Origin: Actomonas sp051209155
Lineage (GTDB): Bacteria > Verrucomicrobiota > Verrucomicrobiia > Opitutales > Opitutaceae
Direction: 5' to 3' (one strand)
Length of the DNA: 64,000 bases
NCBI GenBank assembly: GCA_051209155.1
Contig: JBPJGB010000005.1
How positions within the stretch are numbered: position 1 is the stretch's first letter; each line of letters begins with the position of its first letter. The position numbers and the translations under genes were made by a program. Of this stretch, positions 46,769 to 53,957 are shown in pieces. Under the pieces are notes generated by a model. The model did not search any database. It had not been told where the DNA came from and saw nothing but the letters and a program-made list of their open reading frames with translations.

Positions 46769-49396
46769 TCAAGGCCACGGGTGCTTGGGATAGCGCCGCG
46801 ACAACTCCGGCCGGATCTTGTTAGGGTAAAGGTCCTCCCAAAATGCCTTCAGATCGTCGGTCACCTGAATCGGTCGCTGGTTGGGCGCGAGCACTTCGAA
46901 ACGCACCGGCACCCGCCCGTGGCCGAGGGCGAAGGTCGATTTGATCTCCACCAACTCCTGCACCCGCGCGCTCAGGATCGGCGGACCTTCCTCGGCGTAG
47001 CGGATGCGCGCCCGCCGTCCGTTCGCCATCTCGATCCGCTCCGGCAAATAGTCGTCCAACACCGCCAACTGCTCCTGCCGCAACCATTGCTGCAGCACCG
47101 GCATCACCGGTTTGTCCTTCAACTCGCGCGCACCGAAACTCCCCAGACAAATCTGCTCAACCAGGATCGCACGATCCTCCGGCGTGATAGGGCTCACCTC
47201 CAGCTCCGGGAACCACTCGGCGAGGCGATTCACCCGCACGATCCAACGGTCCACCACCTCGGTCCATTCGCCGAGCTTGATCCGCCCCGCCATGACCTCG
47301 CGCGCGAGGATCTCCGCCGCCTCGCTTTCCGGCGGGGTCTCCGCGGTCAGTTTGCTCTCCAGCACCAGATCACGGAAGCGCCGCTCCCGTTTCACCACCA
47401 CCCGCCGCGTCGACTCGTCGTAAACCGTCGGCATCGCTTCCACGAAGTGCTCCGGAAAGAGTTCATTCAACCACGCTTCCTCGACCGCCGTCGCGAGCGA
47501 GAGCAACACGTTCACTTCCCCGCCCCGGCCTTCGATTTCGCTGATCTCTGCTGCGACCAACAACTCGGCATCGGCCAGGATGGATTCACGCGCCAGCACC
47601 CCGCGCCGTCCGTGCACCAGTTCACAGCGCAGGGTCGCGCGATCGAGCCGCTTGGCCAACTGATCCGAAAAGCCCGCCAGCACACACTTGCACACATCGT
47701 CAGCACTGCCGCGGTCGTCGCCGATGAGCAGACCTTCCTTTTCCGCGATCGACAGGAACTGCTGCAACAAGGGCCCCACCTGCCGCGCCCCCTGCGCGTG
47801 GATGCCGAGCCGCTTGCAGGCATCCAGCTGGTAGCGCTGCTCGTGCGCAAACTGCCACGCGCGCATGAGCTGAAAAAAGTCACTGCCGCGTTCGTCGCCC
47901 AAGGTGTCTTCGCGCGCCCGCTCCACTTCCCGGGGCACGCCCCGCAGCAAAAAGTTTCGCCCCTGAGTGAGCGCCGCCATCAGGGCCACACTGCGCACGC
48001 AACCGCGCGCCTCGGCCTCGATCATCATGCGCGCATAGCGTGGGTGCAGCGGGAAACGCAGCATCTTCTTGCCGATCGGCGTGATCGCGCCGTCGCCGCC
48101 GAAACGAATCGCGCCCAAATCCGCCAGCAACTGCTCCGCCCGCGCCAACGCTTTGGGCTCCGGTTTCTCCAACCACGGGAAACTCCCCACCTCATTGATC
48201 CCGGCCGCCTTCAAGGTCAGCACCACCTCCGCCAAATCCAATCGATGCACCTCCGGCAATTCCTGCGCCGGCCGGTCGGCGTGTTCGCGCTCACTCCACA
48301 GGCGCAGGCATACGCCCGGCGCCGTCCGCCCCGCGCGGCCGGCTCGCTGGTCGGCACTTGCCCGCGAGATCTTCTCGATCAGCAAGGTGTTGATCCCGCG
48401 ATGCGCGTCGAAACGCGCCATCCGCGCCAGCCCGGCGTCCACCACCGCGGTCACCCCTTCGATGGTGAGCGAGGTTTCCGCCACGTTGGTGGACACGATG
48501 ATCTTGCGCCGCGCCGAGCGCGACACCGCCGCGTCCTGCCGCTCCGGGGGCAACTCGCCATGCAAGGGAAACACCTCGAAATCACGCAGCGCACGATCCG
48601 CTTCGACCGCCGCCACGGTGCGACTGATCTCATACGCGCCCGGCATGAAGACCAACAGGTCGCCGTCGTTCCGCGCGGCGACTTCGGCGCAGGCGCGCGC
48701 CGCGACCTCCCACACCGGCTCCCGGTCAAAGTTGGGCGAGCGTGGCAGGTAGCGGATCTCCACCGGATGCGTGCGTCCGGCCGATTCGAGGAGCTCGCAC
48801 GGTGCGAGATAATCCCGCAGGCGACCGGTTTCGAGCGTCGCCGACATCACGATGATCTTCAGGTCCGGCCGCGTTTCGCGCTGAATCTGCAAGGCCCGCG
48901 CCAGCGTGATGTCGCCGTAAAGGTGGCGTTCGTGAAACTCGTCGAAAATGAGCACGCTCACCCCCTTCAATCGGGCGTCGAACGACATCTGCCGCAGCAC
49001 CACGCCTTCGGTGACAAACTTGATCTTCGTGCGCGCCGAGCTCCGGCCCTCCATGCGTATTTGGTATCCCACGACACCACCCAGTTCGTCGCCCTCCTCG
49101 GCCGCCACGCGCCGCGCCAGCAGGCGGGCGGCGAGCCTTCGCGGCTGGAGCACGATCGCCTCCCCTGTATCCAAAAACCCGTGACAAAGGAGCATGCGCG
49201 GCACCTGCGTCGACTTGCCCGAGCCGGTCGGCGCGCGCAGCAACAGACGACCGTGGTCGCGCAAGGTGCGCACCAGTGCGGTTTCCAGTTCGTAGATCGG
49301 CAGTGAGGAAGGCGACGCGTCCAAGACCGCCACGCTCGGGGAGCCCCGCACGATTTCAAGCCTAGGGTGTGCCAAACGCAGGCGTGAACAACGCAC
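46769..49396 (-). CDS. hrpB: ATP-dependent helicase HrpB
   Basis: DEAH-box helicase of 875 residues. Motif I is APTGSGKSTQ (Lys61), motif II is DEFHERH (152-158), motif III is SATLE, and QRAGRAGRTAPGVCLRLW is motif VI. The HA2 domain and the HrpB-specific C-terminal domain (ending with LNPRRHP-like FWEDLYPNKIRPELSRRYPKHPWP in two blocks) complete the family length. The physiological role of bacterial HrpB is poorly known. The only in-frame start early enough is a GTG at 49394-49396, which lies inside a perfect inverted repeat; a start slightly further in is possible because the first 30 residues are not conserved. It is divergent from the structured RNA region. Confidence 0.9.
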   Translation of the reverse strand: MRCSRLRLAHPRLEIVRGSPSVAVLDASPSSLPIYELETALVRTLRDHGRLLLRAPTGSGKSTQVPRMLLCHGFLDTGEAIVLQPRRLAARLLARRVAAEEGDELGGVVGYQIRMEGRSSARTKIKFVTEGVVLRQMSFDARLKGVSVLIFDEFHERHLYGDITLARALQIQRETRPDLKIIVMSATLETGRLRDYLAPCELLESAGRTHPVEIRYLPRSPNFDREPVWEVAARACAEVAARNDGDLLVFMPGAYEISRTVAAVEADRALRDFEVFPLHGELPPERQDAAVSRSARRKIIVSTNVAETSLTIEGVTAVVDAGLARMARFDAHRGINTLLIEKISRASADQRAGRAGRTAPGVCLRLWSEREHADRPAQELPEVHRLDLAEVVLTLKAAGINEVGSFPWLEKPEPKALARAEQLLADLGAIRFGGDGAITPIGKKMLRFPLHPRYARMMIEAEARGCVRSVALMAALTQGRNFLLRGVPREVERAREDTLGDERGSDFFQLMRAWQFAHEQRYQLDACKRLGIHAQGARQVGPLLQQFLSIAEKEGLLIGDDRGSADDVCKCVLAGFSDQLAKRLDRATLRCELVHGRRGVLARESILADAELLVAAEISEIEGRGGEVNVLLSLATAVEEAWLNELFPEHFVEAMPTVYDESTRRVVVKRERRFRDLVLESKLTAETPPESEAAEILAREVMAGRIKLGEWTEVVDRWIVRVNRLAEWFPELEVSPITPEDRAILVEQICLGSFGARELKDKPVMPVLQQWLRQEQLAVLDDYLPERIEMANGRRARIRYAEEGPPILSARVQELVEIKSTFALGHGRVPVRFEVLAPNQRPIQVTDDLKAFWEDLYPNKIRPELSRRYPKHPWP

Positions 49397-49446
49397 AAGT
49401 TATTCACCACTTATTCACCATACCTCTGATGGTGAATAACTTGTGC
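49393..49446. promoter_or_regulatory. 17-bp perfect inverted repeat with three DnaA-box-like sequences
   Basis: GCACAAGTTATTCACCA (49393-49409) is matched exactly in inverse orientation by 49430-49446, with a 20-nt spacer holding a third copy of the core. The three cores TTATTCACC are at 49400-49408, 49411-49419 and, inverted, 49431-49439. They differ from the DnaA box TTATNCACA only in the last base. The element overlaps the apparent start of hrpB and lies upstream of the structured RNA, so it could control both. Confidence 0.75.
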
Positions 49447-49499
49447 ATATCAAATTCGTGACTTTTTCGCAAAAATCAGCCAGCTTCCTCCTCGTTCCT

Positions 49500-50364
49500 T
49501 GATAGAACAGTCAAGCGCATGACGGCATGAAAAACCCGTCGGAAGCGGAGACTGGGATACGCCCGGGCAACCGGGGAAAGGGGAATCGGAGCTGGTCCGG
49601 TTCACCCCCTCATGCTGAGCGCCTCGTGCGCCGCGAGAGGCATATATCACCAGTTCCTCTGGCCGGGGTCGTGCCCGGTCTAGAAACACGAATCAGGAAC
49701 TGAGCGACAAGCCGCGAAGTCAGAAACCGCGCGCGAGTCGAGTCAGGTGGAGCGGAAGTTTCGAACGCCCCACTGATACGGTGACCCAGAGGGTTCCGGC
49801 TGCTACCGTAAGCCAGCCTGTGGAACGAACCTGGACGGACTGCAAACCGTCGAAAGGCCCCACCCGAGAGGGCGGCGGCGCGAAAACAGGAGCGAGACAC
49901 AGGAGACCGCAGGAGTCTGGCAAAGCTCGTCACGGTCTCGACAAAGGAGCGGCGCGAAAAACGCGTCACCCCATTGCAAGGTGGAAGGCAGCCTGAGAGG
50001 TAAGAGGTCAGACCCGTCCCACGGGGCCAACGCCCGGCCAAAAGCCGGGGCCGACCCCGCGAGAACGGTGCCGATGTGAGGGTAACGTCCTTGCAAGCAC
50101 ATCGACACCTCGTTTGGCGAACCGCTCCCGGCAGGGAGAGGTCGAACCAGGCGCAGAGGCCTCACTCAATAAACTCCGGCTGGCAACAGCCAGAGCGATC
50201 CCGCCATGAGATCGAAAGCCGCGCATGCCGTGCGGAGTGGCGTCGGGGAGTCTGCAGCCCGCGAAAGCGAGAGCGCCTAATGTCAGACCATCGGGAAAGA
50301 GCGCGTGGCGAACGCCCACCCCCCAAATTTGGCCCAGCGAGCTTCGGCTCGTTGGGCCTTTTTT
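49500..50364 (+). ncRNA. Candidate giant structured non-coding RNA
   Basis: About 850 bp without a plausible gene but dense in short hairpins, ending in a strong intrinsic terminator on the plus strand. Clear local helices include CCCGG-GCAA-CCGGG near 49563 (GNRA loop), GGGG/CCCC with inner TCGGA/TCCGG near 49579-49608, GACGG-ACTGCAAA-CCGTC near 49834, CCCGGC-CAAAA-GCCGGG near 50032, CTCCC-GGCA-GGGAG near 50125, CTGGC-AACA-GCCAG near 50178, CCGCGC/GTGCGG near 50219 and CGC-GAAA-GCG near 50260. Purine-rich internal loops with GAAA and GAGA words are frequent. Size and style recall ornate large RNAs (GOLLD, ROOL, OLE), but I cannot assign it to a known class. The 5' end is approximate. The next gene encodes an H-NOX sensor 115 bp beyond the terminator. 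Confidence 0.75.
50331..50364 (+). terminator. Intrinsic terminator of the structured RNA
   Basis: A 12-bp stem, GGCCCAGCGAGC and GCTCGTTGGGCC with one G-U pair, closes a TTCG tetraloop and is followed at once by six T residues. It is the only textbook rho-independent terminator recognised in the window, and its orientation fixes the strand of the upstream RNA. Confidence 0.95.
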
Positions 50365-50479
50365 GTGCCCTGCCGACTCCCCCTCCGACCGAACCACAGT
50401 CGCCCGCCGCCACCACTTTCGTCGTTTCCACCGCCAGGAAACACTGAAGATTCCGCGATTCGAGCCGAGAAAGGGGTGC

Positions 50480-51025
50480 ATGTATGGCATGGTGAACAAA
50501 GCAGTCGAAGGCATGGTCCGGATGCACCACGGGAACGAAACCTGGGAGCGCATCAAGGAACGCTCCGGCGTCGACGAGGAGGTCTTCATCAGCAACCAGG
50601 CCTACCCCGACGACCTCACCTACCAATTGGTCGCCGCCGCCAGCGCGGAGCTCGGCGCGCCGGCCGAGCAAATTCTCGAGGCCTTCGGCATGCATTGGGT
50701 GAAATATACCGCCATGGAGGGCTACGGCGCACTCATGGACGCCGGCGGCAGCAACCTGCGCGAGTTCCTGCTCAATTTGCCCAACTTCCATTCCCGCGTG
50801 GTGATGATCTACCCCAAGCTCCAGCCGCCGCGCTTCACCTGCACCGATGCCGGCGAGACCGCTCTGCACCTGCACTATTACACCCATCGCGAGGGCCTCG
50901 CGCCATTTGTGGTCGGGCTCATGCGCGGCCTCGGGGAACACTTCAAGACGCCGGTCACGATCCAGCAAATCGAGCGACGAACCGACGGCGCCGACCACGA
51001 CGTTTTTTTGGTGGACTGGTCTTGA
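50480..51025 (+). CDS. H-NOX heme gas sensor
   Basis: Stand-alone heme-nitric oxide/oxygen binding protein of 181 residues. It begins MYGMVNKAVEGMV as family members do. The proximal heme ligand is His104 in NLPNFHSRV, and the heme-propionate motif YxSxR appears as Tyr133-x-Thr135-x-Arg137. There is no Tyr at the distal position used by O2-binding members and no Trp near position 9, which favours NO over oxygen as ligand; this is an alignment-by-eye inference. AAGGGG 4 nt before the ATG is a good ribosome-binding site and fixes the start at 50480. The gene overlaps the next one, an HNOBA-type kinase, by 4 bp (TTGA), so sensor and kinase are almost certainly partners, as in H-NOX/HnoK systems. 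Confidence 0.93.
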   Translation: MYGMVNKAVEGMVRMHHGNETWERIKERSGVDEEVFISNQAYPDDLTYQLVAAASAELGAPAEQILEAFGMHWVKYTAMEGYGALMDAGGSNLREFLLNLPNFHSRVVMIYPKLQPPRFTCTDAGETALHLHYYTHREGLAPFVVGLMRGLGEHFKTPVTIQQIERRTDGADHDVFLVDWS

Positions 51026-52263
51026 GCACCTCGCCCCCCAGCCCGCCCGATGGCGCCACGCCGCCTCCTCGCTCCGTGCAATTGAGCCCGGCGGGCTTCG
51101 CCGCGCTTTTCCCCTTTCACGTGGTCTTCGATGCCCAGCTCGTCATCCGCGAGGTCGGCGCGTCGCTCGCCCGTATCTGCCCGGCTGTGCTACCCGGCGC
51201 GAACGGTCCGGCGGTCTTCGACCTCGAGCGGCCCGACGCCCCCTTCACCTTCGCCACGATCAGTCAATCGCCGGCCGATCTCTTCCTCCTCACCGAGCGC
51301 GAGACCCAGGTCAAACTGCGTGGCCAGATGGTCTCGCTCGACGCCGAACGCGTCGTGCTGCTCGGTTCGCCGTGGTTCACCGATCCCGGCGACCTGCGCC
51401 GCCATCACTTGAAGGTGGCCGACTATGCCGTGCACGATCCGGCCATCGACATGTTGCACCTGCTGCAGGTGCACCAAGTCGCCCTGCAGGACGCCAACAC
51501 CCTGGCCGAACGCCTGCGCGCCAGTCGCGACGAGTTGCGCCGCGCCAAGGAAATCGCCGAGTCCGCCAACCGGGCGAAGAGCGAGTTCCTCGCCACCATG
51601 AGCCATGAACTGCGCACGCCGCTCAACGCGGTCATCGGCTTCGCCGCCCTGTTGCGGGAAGATCCCGATCCGGCCCAAACCGCCGAATTCGCGCAAGGCA
51701 TCGAGACCAGCAGCCAAGCCTTGCTCGGCCTCATCAACCGCATCCTCGATCTCACCAAACTCGAGGTGGGCAAGATGCCCGTCGTCGCCCAGCCCTGCCA
51801 CTTTGGCGAGTTGCTGGAGAACACCCTGTTGTCTCTCCGTCGCACCGCCGAGGCCAAGGACGTGTGCCTCAGGTGGGAAAGCCCCGCGCAAGCCGAGCTG
51901 CTGACCGATCCGCGCCACCTGCGGCGCGTGCTGATCGAACTTGTGACCAACGCGATCGCCTTCACTCCCGCCGGTGGCGAGGTGACCGTGACCGTGGCGA
52001 TGTCGTCGCCCCGCGACGCGGTGCTCAGGGTTCAGGACAACGGCATCGGCATCGCGGAGGAACGACAGGCCGAGCTCTTTCAACCCTTCGCCCAAATCGA
52101 CGGCGGGCTCGACCGCCGCCACGAAGGCACCGGACTCGGCCTGGCGATCGCCCACCGCTTCGTCACCCTCCTGGGCGGCGAACTGAGCGTCCGCAGCACG
52201 CCCGGCGCGGGCACCACCTTTTCCCTTCACTTGCCGACCCTCAGCCCGGAGACCCCGTCATGA
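51022..52263 (+). CDS. HNOBA-domain sensor histidine kinase
   Basis: Cytoplasmic kinase of 413 residues without membrane helices. Residues about 22-150 form an HNOB-associated domain (FPFHVVFDAQLVIREVG, LRGQMVSLDAERVVLLGSP, HDPAIDMLHL), the module that pairs with H-NOX proteins. A coiled coil (about 150-185) leads to the HisKA helix with the phospho-accepting His195 in MSHELRTPLN, and an ATPase domain with DNGIGI and GTGLGLAIA boxes near the C-terminus. The start is TTG at 51022, in a 4-bp overlap with the H-NOX gene. The stop overlaps the start of the next gene (ATGA). Kinase activity is presumably controlled by NO through H-NOX; the phosphate acceptor could be the receiver of the next protein. 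Confidence 0.92.
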   Translation: MSTSPPSPPDGATPPPRSVQLSPAGFAALFPFHVVFDAQLVIREVGASLARICPAVLPGANGPAVFDLERPDAPFTFATISQSPADLFLLTERETQVKLRGQMVSLDAERVVLLGSPWFTDPGDLRRHHLKVADYAVHDPAIDMLHLLQVHQVALQDANTLAERLRASRDELRRAKEIAESANRAKSEFLATMSHELRTPLNAVIGFAALLREDPDPAQTAEFAQGIETSSQALLGLINRILDLTKLEVGKMPVVAQPCHFGELLENTLLSLRRTAEAKDVCLRWESPAQAELLTDPRHLRRVLIELVTNAIAFTPAGGEVTVTVAMSSPRDAVLRVQDNGIGIAEERQAELFQPFAQIDGGLDRRHEGTGLGLAIAHRFVTLLGGELSVRSTPGAGTTFSLHLPTLSPETPS

Positions 52264-53750
52264 GTTCCCCCGCCCCCACGAGCACCTTGCTCGTCGTCGA
52301 CGACAATCCCCGCTCGCTGCTCATGCTCAGCGCCACCTTGCGCCGCGACGGCTACCGCATTGTCGAGGCCGAGGACGGATTCGCCGCCCTGCAACTTGCC
52401 GCCCAAGTCCAACCCGATGCCATCATCCTCGACGTGATGATGCCCGACATGGATGGCTTCGAGGTCTGCCGCCGCTTGCGTTCCGACCCGGCCTTGGAAT
52501 CCGTGCCCGTGCTCCTGCTCACCGCGCTCGACGATCGGGATTCCCGGCTGGCGGGACTTGAGGCCGGCGCCGACGAGTTCATTTCCAAGCCTTTCGATTC
52601 CAGCGAACTGCGCACCCGCCTGCGCACCATCACTCGCCTCAACCGTTTCCGTCGGCTCTCCGAACAAGCCGCCCGCTTTGAGTCGAGCCTGGCCAACGCG
52701 CCCGACCCCATCGCGGTCGTGCGGCAGTCCGGCGAGTTCCTCATCGTCAACACCAGCTTCGAAAAACTCGTCCCCGAAGCCCGCCGCCCGGCGACCTTCG
52801 AACAATTGTTCACGCCGGAGACCCGGGACACCTGGGTCCGGTGGCTCGATGGGGTGCACCACTTTCATCCCCACCGCCTGCCCTTTGAGACTACCCTGGC
52901 GGTCGTGGAGCCCGGCCGCGCCGCGCCGATCGTGGAGATCACGGCCGCGCTCATTCCGTGGGAACGCGATCACGCCTACCAATTCAACCTCCGTGACGTG
53001 ACGGAGAAGCGACAGCTCGAAGCGAGCCTCATGCAGGCGCAGCGGCTCGACCTCCTCGGCCACCTCGCCGGCGGCATCGTGCACGACGTGAACAACATCC
53101 TCGCCGCCGTGAGCGGCAACGCGCAGCTCATGGATTTCGCGGCCGGCGACGACAACCAGGAATACGCCGAGAACATCATCAACTCCGCCAACCAGGGCGT
53201 GCGCATGCTGCGCAAGCTCCTCGCCTTCGCCCGCGGTTCCGACGGCGAGTCCGTGGCCACCGACCTGCGCACCATTGCCCGCGAAGTCACCACCCTCATT
53301 CGCAAGTCCTTCGGCATGGACTACCAGTTGAAACTCGAGGCCGACGACGAGGTTGCCCCGGTGCTGGTGGAGCCCACTCACATTCACCAGATCCTCATGA
53401 ACCTCGCGGTCAACGCCCGCGACGCCATGCCCACCGGCGGCAGGATCACCGTGCGCGTCACCACCCGCACCGTGACCGATGCGGCGCCTTCGTTGGTCGC
53501 CGCCGCGGTCAAGGCCGGGGCCTACACCGTGCTCGAAGTCGCCGACACCGGCCCCGGCATCCCCGACGAGGTGAGGGCCCATTTGTTCGAACCCTTCTTC
53601 TCCACCAAAGGCCCCGACCACGGCACAGGGCTGGGCCTCGCCACCGTGATGAGCCTCACGCAACGGCATGGCGGCCATGTGACGGTCGATACCCAGCCCG
53701 GCAAAGGTGCCTGCTTCCAGTGCTTTTTCCCCGCCCTCGCCGCAAGCTGA
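52260..53750 (+). CDS. Receiver-PAS-histidine kinase (first of two paralogues)
   Basis: A 496-residue soluble hybrid with an N-terminal receiver domain (LLVVDDN, phospho-acceptor Asp58 in LDVMMPDMDG, Lys in ISKPF), a PAS domain (about 140-255), and a C-terminal kinase whose HisKA box reads LAGGIVHDVNNIL with His275, then ATPase boxes NLAVNARDAMP, DTGPGIP and GTGLGLA. The HDVNN type places it with NtrB/PAS-style kinases. It is translationally coupled to the HNOBA kinase, so its receiver is the natural target of that kinase, turning the system into a relay. No output domain is present. It is closely similar in plan to the gene at 56851-58329. Confidence 0.9.
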   Translation: MSSPAPTSTLLVVDDNPRSLLMLSATLRRDGYRIVEAEDGFAALQLAAQVQPDAIILDVMMPDMDGFEVCRRLRSDPALESVPVLLLTALDDRDSRLAGLEAGADEFISKPFDSSELRTRLRTITRLNRFRRLSEQAARFESSLANAPDPIAVVRQSGEFLIVNTSFEKLVPEARRPATFEQLFTPETRDTWVRWLDGVHHFHPHRLPFETTLAVVEPGRAAPIVEITAALIPWERDHAYQFNLRDVTEKRQLEASLMQAQRLDLLGHLAGGIVHDVNNILAAVSGNAQLMDFAAGDDNQEYAENIINSANQGVRMLRKLLAFARGSDGESVATDLRTIAREVTTLIRKSFGMDYQLKLEADDEVAPVLVEPTHIHQILMNLAVNARDAMPTGGRITVRVTTRTVTDAAPSLVAAAVKAGAYTVLEVADTGPGIPDEVRAHLFEPFFSTKGPDHGTGLGLATVMSLTQRHGGHVTVDTQPGKGACFQCFFPALAAS

Positions 53751-53957
53751 TCCCCGCCGCCTGATTTGCCCCCCCATTCCCCGGGGCGGTGGAGCGCGCC
53801 CGTCCGAATGGACCCGTCCGTTTATCAGACCGCGAAACAGCAAGCACTTAGCACAATCTACCCTCGCCACTCCGTAGTTTCCGCAATCGCCTGCCATCTG
53901 CAAAAACACCAAGTTTACTGCTCAATCTCACCGCCCCGATGATCAGGCAGGCTCCAT

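Noticed and set aside
49500..50364. Known large RNAs: RNase P RNA, tmRNA, SRP RNA, group I or II intron
   Set aside because: I looked for the RNase P GAGGAAAGUC and ACAGAA boxes, tmRNA ends with a tRNA-like fold, the SRP Alu/GGAAGCAGC elements, the intron domain V AGC triad region and group I P/Q/R/S elements, and found none.
49610..50595. Minus-strand open frames across the structured RNA (49610-50041 and 50008-50595)
   Set aside because: Arg/Ser/Gly-rich shadow proteins with no motif, antisense to a region with a clear plus-strand terminator and dense hairpins; frames without stops are expected by chance in GC-rich DNA.
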